This document shows, in pieces, positions 35,620 through 47,013 of a DNA stretch of 64,000 nucleotides. The stretch is from NCBI GenBank assembly GCA_009760855.2, contig WPIO01000068.1, positions 1,261,501 through 1,325,500 on the forward strand. The letters are read 5' to 3'. Positions within the stretch are counted from its first letter, which is position 1; each line of letters begins with the position of its first letter. Under the pieces are notes generated by a model. The model was not told where the DNA came from. It saw nothing but the letters and a program-made list of their open reading frames with translations, and did not search any database. The translations under genes were made by a program, and so were the position numbers. The DNA comes from Cristatella mucedo. Its lineage: Eukaryota > Bryozoa > Phylactolaemata > Cristatellidae.

Positions 35620-36560
35620 GACAGGGTACTAGGACCAAATGTCCCCGGATGAAATGTTCCGGACATAATGTCCCTGACAAAATGTCCCAGGACAAAGTGT
35701 CCTCATAAAAAAACGTCCCGGACAAACTGTCCCCACATGTTACAATAAATTAATCATATTCATGTTATTTTAAATATATAATAATTAATAGGCTTCGATA
35801 TTTCACCAATAAAATGTAGCATGTAAAATTTTAATATTTAATGAAGACTGAAGAGAGATTACTTGTGATCATTAGTCTCGACATATACATGTGCAGTTAA
35901 TCAAAGGCCTCTTTAAATGAAGTCATTTTTAGTTAATCAAAGGCCTCTTTAAATGAAGCCATGTGCCATAGTCTTTTCAATCAAGCAAACTTAAATGATA
36001 AGATATCAAAGTTTACAGTTATATATTAACTAACGAATGGCTTCTGATTCACTGTAAACGTATAAACATGTGGAAATTACAATGAAGGTTATTATACTAA
36101 AAACTGTTTGTTATAGTAGGTGATAGATGTGCAGTGTAATAAATAATTTACAAGATTTCGACATGATTAGTATTTATATAACTGTAAATGTAATTCAAAT
36201 GTTTAATAAAAGACAAAAAATAATTAAGGAAGATGCTGAATTTCATAACGTCACAGAAGGGAACAAGGAAGCTTGTGGTCGGAGGATTCTTATTCACGAA
36301 GCATAGAAATGGTGCTGATGGAAAAGAAATTTGGCGTTGCGAGGACCGAAAGTGACTGGATATAACTTCCTACTCTTTTATATTTATTTCCCTCATACTT
36401 TTAATAAAATCTGTTCAAATAACATTAATATTACTAATCTTATATCATATGTGGGCACATTTTGTCCCGGACATTTTTGTATGGGGACATTTTGTCCTAG
36501 GACATTTTGTCAGGGACATTATGTCCGGGACATTTTGGGTCGGGACATTTTTTCCTGTCA
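35620..36560. mobile_element. Non-autonomous DNA transposon with complex inverted repeats
   Basis: The left end (about 35620-35735) and right end (about 36445-36560) are inverted copies built of repeated ATGTCC/GGACA blocks: ATGTCCCTGACAAAATGTCC on the left matches the reverse complement of the right-hand block. The outermost bases read GACAGG and CCTGTC. The inside is AT-rich, with a 35-bp direct duplication at about 35893-35960, and has no transposase. It splits the LINE-B ORF. Confidence 0.85.
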
Positions 36561-36734
36561 CACTGGCCAGTAAACGGTTTACTGTCTTATAAATCTGTTT
36601 AGTGTCCGACTGGCAGGAAAACAGCTTTCTTATGAAAAAAGAAGCCCCGGTATTTTTAAGCTTTCGGGTGTAAACTCATAGGAAGTCTTTAAAATTGACT
36701 AGATCTGCCTCAGACCCCGATTTCTTGAAACAAC

Positions 36735-36901
36735 AATAATAATAATAATAGTGCACTTGATAAAGCGCCCTCAGATAACTTAATCTCTTTCTAGGCGCTT
36801 TAAATTTGCTGTAAAGGGAAATGCAATTGAATGGTAAGTAAAATCATGCTTGAAAAACAAGCAAAATGAATAATGTGGTTAGGGGTGACATGCACAGGGT
36901 A
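36735..36901 (-). mobile_element. LINE-A 3' end inserted in LINE-B
   Basis: AATAATAATAATAG, then GATAAAGCGCCCTCAGATAA and AATCTCTTTCTAGGCGC, the standard LINE-A tail in reverse, ending near CATGCACAGGGTA, where LINE-B endonuclease sequence resumes. Confidence 0.8.
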
Positions 36902-38517
36902 TAAACGACGTTCTAGCCTGCGTTTAACCCGGCGCATCTTGAGGAGTTTTTTTGTAAATTGAAAGGAATCTCCACGACTTTGAACACGGATAGAGCGAAC
37001 GGGAGCATGCTTGTCCAGAGCACTCTTGAGTGTCATGTTCATCGCATCAGTGAGGGTATCGAGGCTGCCGGTCGAGTCTGAATGCAGATCAAGAAGACCT
37101 GCATCACAGACAGATTTCAAAAACTTGTCCATGTCAATGCTTTGTAAGTTACGTCGTTTGGCAAATTCGACATTGCCCTGTACGTACTAGGGAGCAGGAG
37201 CAGTAAACGAGACCGAACAATGATTTGAGAGGGTCATTCGGCACACCACAAGGTCAGTGGGGAGGACATCCTTAGTGATCACGAGATCTAGAATGTGGCC
37301 ACCGACGTGGGTGCTATGATTAACGTGTTGGGCCAAACCAATATTCTCCAGACAGTCAAGAAATGAGCGGACCTGGCTGTTGCTAGGGTTGTCAACGTGA
37401 ATTTTGAAGTCTCCTACAATCAGTTACGGCCTATCACACATACATATTTTAGCGAGCAACTCTGAAAACTTCTCTATAAATAAGTTTAGACAGCCAGAAG
37501 GAGGCCGGTATATCGCAACGGTGAGAGGCATTGTCTTTGATGAAGACCTGATAGCAACCAATTCAAACGATGACCCATGCGAGAAACTGAACCTTTTATA
37601 GCCAAACGATTCGCGAACAACAATTGCAACCCCGTCACCAACCTTGTCAGAACGCATGGACTGATAGAATCAGAACCCGGGTGGAGTGGTCTCGGAAATA
37701 CAGCTACTGGAACAAGGCGTCATCCAAGTTTTGGTAAGCAGAAATGCATCTAGCTTCTCATGGACCACCTGATCGCGGATAAGTAACCCCTTGGTTTTTA
37801 GCGAGCGGGCATTTAGTAGGCGGAATTTAAGAGGCTGTCCAACAACTGGGTGACGGCGATGAAGTGGCTTACATTCTCTACCGTTTGCGTCCGGCCCGGC
37901 GGACGCTGGCTCTTCGAATTCGAATTGGGCCTTGGTAACGGCCGTCGGACGACGTTTCACAACGTGCTGGGCTACGGCGGGTGGGCTACTACCGCAACAA
38001 GTACTATTCAGCGTTTTAAACTTACGAGTCGTAGGTTTGATAGCTGAGCTGTTTGCTAGCTTCCAGGCTCCGAGTTTCCGATTGTTTCAGTCACGTGGCA
38101 GTGAAGGCTAGTACTAGTTAGTTTCGAAGTAGTTGTTCAGGTGATACACTACATAGAAGCCAAGCACTAATAGCACCAATCGCCAGGGAAGTTCGGCTGG
38201 TACAAACTAGGCCAGAGACGAATATCGCGAGCAAAATGTCACGACCTATAACCGGCCGCTATAGATGGCTGTGTGCCAGCCACCGGTTCAGCTTGTCCTC
38301 TCAGAATCGTGGACCAAGCGTTTATATTTTGCTCTGCTGTTGCTGTGATCAATTGCAGAAGCTAGATTCAAATGGTCCCATAAATCATAAGGAGTCGATT
38401 AACGTAAAAAGCGTATTTTCCACATGGCGCCCACGAAGAAATTTGCACACTGTCTGATGTCGGCGAGTGCCTTTTTCCTAAATATCTGTATTCCTATATC
38501 CCTATATCCCCATATTC

Positions 38518-38518
<1 letters not shown>

Positions 38519-38556
<38 letters not shown>
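38519..38556 (+). repeat. (TA)n microsatellite
   Basis: Short run of TA after CCTATATCCC-like repeats. Confidence 0.95.
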
Positions 38557-38759
38557 CCTATGACCCTTTATGCCTCTCGAGTCCGAGTTCAGGCCCGAAA
38601 CATAGGCAGTTGACAAGATTAGTAGTTCTCAACCTTCCTAATGCCACGACCATTTAATACAGCTCCTCCTCATCTTGTGGTGACCCCTAACTATATAATT
38701 ATTGTGTGCAAAATGTGGAACTGCGTGTTTTCCGATTATCTTAGGCAACCCCAGTGAAT

Positions 38760-39043
<284 letters not shown>

Positions 39044-39091
39044 CTTTCGACCCCAAAAGGGGTCGAAAGACCCACAGGTTGAGAACCGCTG

Positions 39092-39639
39092 TGCTAAATC
39101 CTGCGTCCGACCCGTAGTCACTAGTGCAGCGTTACAATATGACACCAGCCAATTTCCTTATTAGGTAAGTCTGAATACCCGCACAGAAAGAGCGTCGCCA
39201 GGAAGCCTCTTTAAAAGCCATTTATAAAAAAGACCTTACCTTCATTTGATGAGAGACTGAAGCGGTGGCCCAAAGGCTTCCCGCAGGCTATGCTCGAGCA
39301 ATTAACTCCGCCTACAAGCTAGGCTCCGCCTCCTGCCAGAGGAACAGCTGCAAAGCCGCTCGCCAGGAGCACCGCCGCACTGACCCAGGCTCGTCTGGTA
39401 CTCTCTGATTTATTATCTCCGCTTCGGGAGAGCTCCACCCGAAGGTGTGCCTCCCGGAAGCCTCCGTGGAGCCATCCTTCGAAAAAAAGCGCTGCTCGGG
39501 CAACTCTTCGGGACCAGCAGTAGTAGGTGATTTTTCCCTTTTGCAGCATCACCCTCAAATCGAGCATTTGTTCACTCGATCTCGCTCTTTGCTCGATCTC
39601 GTTTCAAAATGCTCTCTTCGAGTGTAAGTCTACAAAATG
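39092..39639. other. Left flank of the endogenous virus
   Basis: GC-richer host-like sequence. A short inverted-repeat-like CTCGATCTCG doublet is at about 39575-39602. Composition changes sharply to AT-rich near 39640. Confidence 0.5.
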
Positions 39640-39724
39640 GAAAAAACCCAACTACTCAATAAATTTTACTTAACTTTATACTATAGTAAATATTATTTAA
39701 TTTAAATACATTTTATTTCCTTAA

Positions 39725-39732
39725 TATAGATG
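39725..39732 (+). promoter_or_regulatory. TATAG motif at polymerase start
   Basis: TATAGATG: the motif abuts the first ATG of the polymerase frame. Confidence 0.6.
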
Positions 39733-42700
39733 TCTGAAAGAAATGAATTTTCACGGCACGAGGGTGAATCGTTTAATGAACATGCAAAAAGGTTAGTATC
39801 TTCTTATGAATTAAAGTTTGGTGTTAAACCTTCTTTTAACAAGAAGTATGGTAATTCTTCTCGCATAGTTCATTAACCATTTTCTGCAAATGATATAAAA
39901 TCATTAATTGAAAATCTATTATCTTATAAAGTAATAACTCCTAAAAAAAGAAAAGTAGATAGTTTCTTTAGTGAAACAAAACGTCTTCGTAAGATTGAAA
40001 CCAGTGGTTGGTTTTTAGGGAGGAAAACTGCTAACGGTAATGAGATTGATTATGAATATGAAGGTTTTAAATTAGAAGATTAAGATTTTAATATATTTAA
40101 AGAAAATTGTACTCCAGGGTTAATAGATGTTATGAATAGTGTTTCTTCTAGCATAAATGATGTAAAGATGAGTCTTGTTATCCATATTAAATTAGAGAAT
40201 GCAAAGAATGAAACTATTTTTGCAGTATTTAACGGTTCTTCACCAGCAATTTTGAATAGGGTTTCTCATTTCAAGTCAATTATTGGAAAACATTTCGGTG
40301 TAATGAATAAGACTCTTGACGATTGGAATGAGTGTGGTTCTTCTTGTAGAGTTGTAAGAATTGTTAGTGCTTATGCAAAGTTTACAAGATATACTCCTCA
40401 AATTGAGGGTTCTAATATTCCACTACCTGAAAAATTAAAAAATAAGAGAGGTATCATAAACATGAAGAATACTGTAAATCATTATTGCGCATTATGGTGT
40501 GTTTTAAGAGCATTGCATCCAACTATTAATCATAAAGAAGCGGCTCATAAATTAGGAATTTTATTACAAGAGAAGTATTCAGATATATTACATTTAATAA
40601 AACCACTATTTACAACAAATGATGAAGATGATCCAAAGAGTCAATTTAGTATTAATAACAGCGTTCCAATTAGAGTTGAGGATATTCCAAAACTTGCTAA
40701 AATATTTAATATTACTATAAATGTTTATGAATATACTCATTCTTTATTTCCATTAATTGTTAACTCTGAGGAAAGTGAGAATCATGTAGATCTTCTTTTA
40801 TATAGTGATCAAGGAAAATCTCACTATGTTCTTATTACAAACTTTAATTTTCTATGTCGAACTAGTAAAGATATTGGAAGGACTAAATTATTTTGTAAGA
40901 GATGTCTTTTAAAGTTTTAAGAACAAGAAAAATTAGATGCTCATATTACTAATTGTAATTCAGAACATAGTGGAACATCTAAAGTGAAAATGCCACATGC
41001 AAATAGTAATAAAGATGGAACAGCTGATCTAGTTATGTTTAGAGATTTTAATAAAATGATTAAGTCACCATTTGTTGCATATGCTGACTTTGAATGTTTG
41101 CTAGGTTCAATTGATAATCCAGAAGAAGCAATAAAAGAAGGATCATTTAATCAACATAAACCTTGCTCTGGTGCTTATGTAATTTTAAATCATGGGGGTA
41201 AAATCGCATCACAGTATACTCAAAAATTTGGAAGTGATTGTGTTGATAAATTCATTATTTAATTAAAAGAAGATTTCAAAAAGAATAAAGAGGAACTTAA
41301 GAAAGTGCTTGAAAAATATAAAGTATATGATAAATCATCTATGACAGAAGAAGAGAAAAAAGAATATGATAATGCAGATGCTTGTTGGATATGTGGTAAA
41401 TTCTTGAATGAAAGTGAACAGGTATTGGATCACTGTCATTTAACTGGTAAATATAGAGGAGCAGCTCACGGTCCTTGTAACTCAAAATTAAAGATATCAA
41501 TAAATTCACTTAAGCTTCCTGTTTATATTTAAAATCTTAGAGGATATGATTCTCATTTATTTGTTAGTGGACTCACTTGTGATGAAGATAAAGAACAAGT
41601 AATTCCCAATAATAAAGAAAGATTTTTAACTATAGATTTCGGTGATATATGTTTCAGAGATTCTTATCAGTTATTGCACAGTTCTTTACCTAATCGAATG
41701 AAAAACTTATCAAAGGCTGATGATACATTTGTTGCAATAAGACAACACTTTAATGAGTTTGAAGGAAAACAATATAATGATAAAAAGATAGCATTACTTA
41801 CTAGAAAAGGAGTTTATCCTTATGAGTACATGGATTCTTTTGCTAGATTTCAAGAAAAAAGTTTACCACCAATTGAAAAGTTTTACTCTAGTCTTAGTGA
41901 AGATATTTCAAAAGAAGATTATGAACATGCAGAAAAAGTATGGAATGCATATGAAATAAAGAATCTAAAAGACTATCATGACTTATATTTAAAGATTGAT
42001 GTTTTAGGTTTGGCAGATGTTTTTGAGAAGTTTCATGATCTAATAAAAAACATTATGAAATAGATCCTGCAAAGTTTTTAACAACGCCAAAATTAACTTG
42101 GACTGCAGGTTTAAAACATACAGGTGTTGTTCTTGAATTATTAACTGATCCAGATATGTATTTATTCTTTGAAAAAGGAATACGTGGTGGAATGACACAA
42201 GTTTCAAAGCGATATGCTAAAACAAACAATCCAAGGTGTGTTAATTTTAATCCTAAGAAATTAACTTCTTATCTTCTATACTTTGATGCAACCAATCTTT
42301 ATGGATGGGCAATGAAACAGAATTTCCCAACTGGTGGTTTTAATTTCCTATCAAAACAAAAAGTAAAATTCTGGAATGAGAATAAAGATGATATAATTAA
42401 GAAATTTAAGTCAACATCAAACAAAGGTTATGTTCTTGAACTTGATATGCATTGCCCAAAAAAACATGATTATTTCTCCGATTATCCTTTACTTCCAGAG
42501 AACAAACGAGTAACAAAAGACAAATATTCCAAATACCAAAAGAGTTTTAACAGAGGTAGTGATCCAGTAGAAAAACTAGTACTAGATTTAGAACCAAAAG
42601 ACAAACATGTTATTCATTATCTTAATCTAAAGAATTGTATTGAGTTAGGATATGAGTTATCAAAAATACATAGGGTATTAGAGTTTGATCAGTCTAATTG

Positions 42701-43766
42701 GTTAGAAGAATATATCGATAACAGTACTAAGCTTAGGAATAATGCAAAGAATGATTTCGAAAAAAGACTTCTTTAAGTTATTAAATAATGCTTTCTTTGG
42801 TAAAACAATGGAGAAAGTTCGTGGTAGGAAAAATATTGAATTGTTAAATGGAGAATTGAATGATGATTTAGTTAGAATGAATAAGATTTATAGAAGTCCA
42901 AGGTTTGTTGATAGGAAGATATTATCTAATAACATTATCTGTATATAAAGTAATAAGGAAACAGTAAGACTAAATAAACCTATTTATGTTGGATTCTGTA
43001 TTCTTGATTTGTCAAAGATGTTGATGCAAAAATTCTATTATCTAACAATGAAGAAAAGATATGACTCAAAAATAAACTTGTTATATACTGATACTGATTC
43101 ACTTGTTATGGAGGTTTTTACAGAAGATGTTTATAAAGACTTTATTGAATATCCAGAAACGTTAGATCTAAATACTTTTCCCGATGATTATCCATTTTGG
43201 CAGATGAGAAAGCAAAAAGTATTATAAAAAGTAATAACAAGATTGTTGGGAATTTTAAAGATGAGATAACAGATAAAATTAAAACAGCAATATTAAATGA
43301 ATGTGTTTTCTTAAGACCAAAGCTTTACTCTTATACTGTTTATCTTGATGATATTAAAGTTGATAAGGGAGGAAAACAAATAGGAAGTACTAGTATTGTA
43401 TGTGAAATGAATGAAAGATATACCAAAGAAGGGAAGCAGATAGGACAATCTAAAAAAGCAAAGGGAGTAAATAAAACTGTAGTTGATAAGAGTTTAAAAC
43501 GTTCAGATTTTAAGTCATGTCTTAGCACTAAAGTAGATAAGTCTTGTGAACAATCATTGATTAGAAGTGAAAAACATATAATGTATACTGTGAGACAAAA
43601 CAAAGTTGCACTATCAGCATTCGAATCCAAACGTTACTGGTTAGACTGTGGTTGCTATAGTTATGCATACGGTCATTACAAGATTGCAGAAGCATTAAGC
43701 TATGGTACAAATCGAGGTAATTGTAAAACTTGTAATATTAGTATAGATGCCGAAAAAAAAGATTGA
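39730..43766 (+). pseudogene. polB: Family-B DNA polymerase (protein-primed type) with endonuclease VII-like insert
   Basis: Would replicate the viral genome. Approximate codon positions from the ATG at 39730: Cys/His-rich N-terminal region typical of Maverick polymerases (YCALWC about 250, SHYVLI about 365, zinc Cys pair about 390); exonuclease motif I AYADFECLL (about 452); an endonuclease VII-like zinc domain CWICGK...DHCHLTGKYRGAAHGPCN (550-590); NLRGYDSHLF (602); palm motif A YFDATNLYGWAM (850); motif B NNAFFGKTMEKV (1018); motif C YTDTDSLVMEV (1118). All catalytic motifs are intact. In-frame TAA occur at 39874, 40081, 40918, 41260, 41530 and 42946; frameshifts lie in or near A-runs at about 42047 and 42765 and near 43190. 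Ends in TGA. Confidence 0.95.
41380..41508 (+). other. Endonuclease VII-like zinc domain within PolB
   Basis: CWICGK followed by VLDHCHLTGKYRGAAHGPCN: two Cys pairs with the DHxHxTGxxRG core of recombination endonuclease VII. It lies between exonuclease motifs I and II of the polymerase. Such insertions are known in some Maverick polymerases. Confidence 0.8.
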
Positions 43767-43893
43767 AAATACTAAACCATTACCAGTAGTAAAGAGAGTT
43801 AGATTTTCAGATAAAAAGAATAAGGAAGATGATAAGGATATACAAGAAGAAGTAGAATTATACAAGTCAATGGAGAAATTAAATATGAATTAA
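43747..43893 (+). CDS. Small basic protein overlapping the polymerase end
   Basis: Starts at ATG 43747 inside the last codons of the polymerase in another frame: MPKKKIENTKPLPVVKRVRF then an acidic/basic mixed tail, stopping at TAA about 43891. In the same frame it would run on into the next gene if the stop were read through. Function unknown; the KKKIENTKPLPVVKRVRF stretch is nuclear-signal-like, which is inference. Confidence 0.5.
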   Translation: MPKKKIENTKPLPVVKRVRFSDKKNKEDDKDIQEEVELYKSMEKLNMN

Positions 43894-43911
43894 CAAAATT
43901 ATTTTTACTAT

Positions 43912-43917
43912 TATAGG
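43912..43917 (+). promoter_or_regulatory. TATAGG motif
   Basis: TATAGGATG immediately precedes the ATG of the acidic protein at 43918. Confidence 0.5.
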
Positions 43918-44166
43918 ATGAATCCCAAAGAAATAGATATTACCAGTTCTGATAGTGAGTCAGACTATTCAGAGGATTCAATCGATGACCCTGATAATCA
44001 AATGTTAACAGAATCTGAATCTGAATCTGAGTCTTCATACATTGATAGTGACGAAGATCTAGAAGAATTTCTATTTGGTAAAAAAGATCTAACTGATGAG
44101 AAAGTAAAAGCATATGAAGAGTATCTTGAATCACTAATAGATAGCTCTGAAGGTGAAGAGATTTAA
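43918..44166 (+). CDS. Small acidic Ser/Glu/Asp-rich protein
   Basis: Eighty-two residues, intact, dominated by S, D and E (ESESESESSYIDSDEDLEEF), with no Gln-for-stop problem except one CAA Gln. No homology recognised. Starts directly after TATAGG and stops at TAA; the following gene begins 37 bases later in another frame with its own TATATAG motif, so this TAA must be a genuine terminator. Confidence 0.7.
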   Translation: MNPKEIDITSSDSESDYSEDSIDDPDNQMLTESESESESSYIDSDEDLEEFLFGKKDLTDEKVKAYEEYLESLIDSSEGEEI

Positions 44167-44193
44167 TTTCAATTAAATAAAATTATCTTTTCA

Positions 44194-44203
44194 TATATAG
44201 AAA
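44194..44203 (+). promoter_or_regulatory. TATATAGAAA motif
   Basis: TATATAGAAA directly precedes the ATG at 44204; the fullest form of the element's start motif. Confidence 0.75.
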
Positions 44204-44479
44204 ATGGATGTCTCAAGAATTTTAAGTTGCGAACAATCTAGAGAAATGGCAATGAAAATCTGTCTTCAAAAACTTAAAGGTCAAGATCAACGTATAGTTA
44301 AACATTCACTAGACAAACTCATTCCAGATAATGATAGTTCTTATATTAGTATTCTTATAGATATATGTGATAAATGTGATAAACTAATGGAGAGTCGTAG
44401 TAAGATAAATGAGATGCTAGATGAAGCAAACAAAAAATCTAAAACACCAAAAACAAAACCAGGAGTAGTGATTAATTAA
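44204..44479 (+). CDS. Small helical protein, first of a tandem pair
   Basis: Ninety-one residues, intact: MDVSRILSCEQSREMAMKIC, then LIPDNDSSYISILIDICDKC and a helical KLMESRSKINEMLDEANKKS tail. It resembles the next gene (MDIARILCYED...) in its start, length of the first domain and spacing, so the two look like tandem duplicates. Function unknown. Ends in TAA followed by another TATATAG motif. Confidence 0.7.
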   Translation: MDVSRILSCEQSREMAMKICLQKLKGQDQRIVKHSLDKLIPDNDSSYISILIDICDKCDKLMESRSKINEMLDEANKKSKTPKTKPGVVIN

Positions 44480-44496
44480 ACAAATTTTATAAATAT

Positions 44497-44506
44497 TATA
44501 TAGAAA
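44497..44506 (+). promoter_or_regulatory. TATATAGAAA motif
   Basis: TATATAGAAA directly precedes the ATG at 44507. Confidence 0.75.
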
Positions 44507-44779
44507 ATGGATATTGCAAGAATACTCTGTTATGAAGATGTTAAAGTCTATGCTTTTAATGCATGCATTAGAATTTTTAAACTTACTAAAAATGATAAAA
44601 ACTTATATTCCTATATTGCTAAACTACCTGATTCAGTTATTAAAGGTCTAGTTAAACTTTGCGCTCTTTATGATGAAATAGATTAGTGTGAAAGTGAGAT
44701 ATCTTCTATTTTTACTAGGATTTTGCAATACATAATTTTTTTTATTTGTGCATGTATTTTATTTTTTATTATTATTTAG
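44507..44779 (+). pseudogene. Small helical protein, second of the tandem pair
   Basis: MDIARILCYEDVKVYAFNAC, then LYSYIAKLPDSVIKGLVKLC. An in-frame TAG at 44694 splits it; beyond it the frame continues CESEISSIFTRILQYIIFFI with a strongly hydrophobic end and a TAG at 44777 that lies in a TATTTAG-type motif. Read through, it would be a paralogue of the previous gene with a C-terminal membrane segment. Whether the first TAG is a stop, a mutation or a sense codon is undecided. Confidence 0.6.
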
Positions 44780-44782
44780 GAA

Positions 44783-45264
44783 ATGGAAGCAGTTACTGAC
44801 CCAATGCTAGCAACTACTGCAGTAGCACTTAAATCTTATGTTGATTATCTTGTCAGGTCAAGAATGACAGCATATGACGAGCAACAGCTTAGTTCTGATA
44901 TTTAACTTATGACTGATGAGTCTGTTAAGAAATTCTATCTTGATGAAGCAGACGTTGAAGCACAAAAGATTATTACTGCAGGTCAAACTGAAGTTCTATC
45001 AGGTCTTAAGGAAAGAGTTAGATCTAAAGTTGATGCTCTCCTAGATGATCCTAGTGAGATTGCTGATTCTACAACTTGGATTGCATCACAACTTCCATCA
45101 ATGTCTACAGTCATATCTGGAGTATCTGGTGTTAAACCTGACATCACTGGAATTGTTAAAGATGAGTGTTATGCAGTTCTACCAAGTATTACTGATGGTA
45201 AGAGTGCAAAACAAAAAGCGGCTGAGGCAGCACTAGCACAACCTGATCCAAGTGTAGTTTAATT
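44783..45264 (+). pseudogene. Unknown protein with one in-frame TAA
   Basis: MEAVTDPMLATTAVALKSYV then DEQQLSSDI, TAA at 44903, and LMTDESVKKFYLDEADVEAQ, continuing to KSAKQKAAEAALAQPDPSVV and TAA. Both halves are in one frame, consistent with a single protein interrupted by one TAA. Helical and Ala/Lys-rich toward the C-terminus. No family recognised. Preceded by TTTAGGAA, a weak version of the start motif. Confidence 0.6.
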
Positions 45265-45289
45265 AAAAATAATAAAAGATAAAAACAAT

Positions 45290-45679
45290 ATGTAGAAGAT
45301 AAACAGCGAGACAAGAAGTAAAGACTGTCTTGAAGAAGCACAAGGACAACAGCATTCAAACTTTAAAATCTGATCATATCCAATGGGTAGAATTGAAGTC
45401 ATCAGATCAACTTTGTTAGATGCTGTAAAAGTATTATTATAATATAAAGCACTTAGAATTAATCAATCTGAACCAGAAATAGCAAATATATTCGTTAAAG
45501 TTAGAGATGGTTCAGTCTTTGAAGAGTTCCTTAAAGAATTAAAAGTAGAAAAAATAAGTAGTATGAGATCTGAAGCTTAGTCTTAAAAAATAGAGCTAAC
45601 TAAACAAATGATAGATGCAGGAAAGAGTTTTGATATACCTGAAGAATTGATTAAAGAGACTATGGATTGGAAGATTTAA
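45290..45679 (+). pseudogene. Unknown helical protein with several in-frame TAA/TAG
   Basis: The clearest frame starts at ATG 45383 (MGRIEVIRSTLLDAVKVLL) and continues past TAA 45440, TAG 45578 and TAA 45584 to end with FDIPEELIKETMDWKI and TAA at 45677. Two stops three codons apart around a Ser (SEA-stop-S-stop-KIELTKQ) would both suit Gln. An upstream stretch from 45290 in another frame (RQEVKTVLKKHKDNSIQ) may belong to the same gene via a frameshift. The final TAA overlaps the stop of the convergent gene. Confidence 0.55.
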
Positions 45680-46962
45680 AGTGTAGGACCTTCTTCAGGT
45701 AGTGCATGTCTAGCTGTAGTACCAGTTGTTGGAGGACAATCTATAGTACCAGTTGTAGGAGGGGTATCTATAGTATCAGTTACATCTGTAATTGTAGGAG
45801 CCAATTCATCCATACTATCAGTTTTGTGCCAATTACTTGAATATCCATCTACATACATATCACCAGAAAGTTCTTGTGACAATGATTCTGAATACTTTAC
45901 ACCATTAACTAGCAAAATCTCAATATAATCCAAATCGCTTGGTGTTGAAATAGTGCCACAATTTAAAATAGGATAAACAAGATTTAATGCAATTGTCTTT
46001 GATAAAAGTTTATTAAAAACACTAAAATTTGGTATAGATTCACTAAACAATAACATATCATTATTCTCAAAACCATAATGTTTTATATCAATTAAACTAG
46101 ATAGCTATAGATTTTGAGAATACAGTTTGTGGTTATATTTTAAAAATATAACATCACTATTTATTTTATTTATATTAATAGAAATACCAACTACAGCAAA
46201 TTTATAATTTACTCTGGCTCTGTTATCATCTCTTAATAAAAATGATCTGCTAACATAACTTCTACTGTAAAATTTATATTTAATATCATCACCAATAAAA
46301 CTAACATCTCCAACAACTGCATTTTCAATATCTTTTATTTTTCATGGAATTCTTGAGTAAACTGGTTTTTGTATGTTAACATCTGATAGCTTTGCTAAAA
46401 CTTGTTGACAATTAGTAGAAGAAGAATATGATTGTGTTGGTGTTCCAATATTACTTATACTATTTGCAGTTAAATTACCCCAATATCCAATAAAACCAAC
46501 ATTATTAATAAATGTTCTAACAAATGGTAAGCTTCCACATTTCAAATAGAAATGATGTATGTACTTTTTTGCAATTGCATCAGTTGGAGAATAATTATTA
46601 AAATTTGCTTCTCTTCTATTCATTATCAGTCTTTTAACACTTGCATTTCTATTTACTGTTTCATCTTGTTTATACATTCCTGTTTTTGTATCAGCATATT
46701 ATTTTGTTGCAATATCTCTTCCATTGACAGGATCTGATATTCTTACATATTTTTTTGAGTTTGCAGATAAATTACCAGTTATACGTTGATCTGAAACTGT
46801 ATCTTTTCGTAGATAATTGTTATCAGCAAATGATTTATTAACTGTTTCTAATGCATCGACAGTTTCTCCAACATTTATTATTCTATTGAATCAAAGTTCA
46901 ATGTTCCATCCATTTGTAAGTCTTTTCTAGAAAGCATTTTTAAGATAATGCTACATAAACAT
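45676..46962 (-). pseudogene. Tail-fibre-like protein 1
   Basis: The minus-strand frame has NRIINVGETVDALETVNKSF, then YVRISDPVNGRDIATK followed by TAA 46699-46701 and YAD. The D-P-V-N-x-x-D-x-A-T-K-x-Y-x-D pattern is a standard repeat of bacteriophage tail fibres, where the x after K is often Gln. Then a long beta-rich region and a Pro/Thr-rich end (DTPPTTGTIDCPPTTGT). Further breaks: TGA 46342, TAG 46105 and a frameshift near 46890. A CTATAG motif at 46969-46974 precedes it. Likely a virion attachment protein, by inference. Confidence 0.7.
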
Positions 46963-46968
46963 TTAAAA

Positions 46969-46974
46969 CTATAG
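46969..46974 (-). promoter_or_regulatory. CTATAG motif upstream of fibre 1
   Basis: On the minus strand CTATAGTTTTAA precedes the first ATG of this frame (46962). Confidence 0.5.
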
Positions 46975-47013
46975 ATGTTTGAATTCAGAAGTCTCTTGAA
47001 CATATAATTGTTA

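Larger units (their letters stand above)
33720..38050 (-). mobile_element. LINE-B, nearly full length, inactive
   Basis: Reverse strand in order: an endonuclease region (37960 down to about 36905) with LNARSLKTKGLLIRDQVV and a GVAIVVRESF block; a linker/RT region (35570-35123) with SSSPEDPIPSSLW and FKSAIVRPILKKPGLD; RT core with ALLDLSAAFDNIDHEVLLER, GVPQGSALGPLLFYIYT and YHFYADDTQLFF; C-terminal RLDYCNSLLAGLPKKA; and 3' UTR down to 33720. It is interrupted by a DNA transposon at 35620-36560 and a LINE-A tail at 36735-36901. Stops and frameshifts make it dead. Confidence 0.9.

Noticed and set aside
36331-36573. ORF with repeated GTFCPRTFCQGH-type peptide
   Set aside because: It is the translation of the inverted end of a DNA transposon.
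39730-43766. Plain ciliate code (TAA/TAG = Gln, TGA = only stop) for the viral genes
   Set aside because: Several genes must end at TAA (44164, both convergent genes at 45676-45679, 57145), since otherwise they would run through whole neighbouring genes, and TGA appears inside genes at Trp-like sites.
45676-46110. Plus-strand read-through of the 45383 gene into the antisense of fibre 1
   Set aside because: The frame stays open only because it mirrors the coding strand of the convergent fibre gene; the TAA at 45677 is the sensible end.
46890-46900. A further internal TGA (Trp) in fibre 1
   Set aside because: A frameshift explains it better: the neighbouring frame reads LQMDGTLNFDS and joins the downstream NRIINVGE block naturally.
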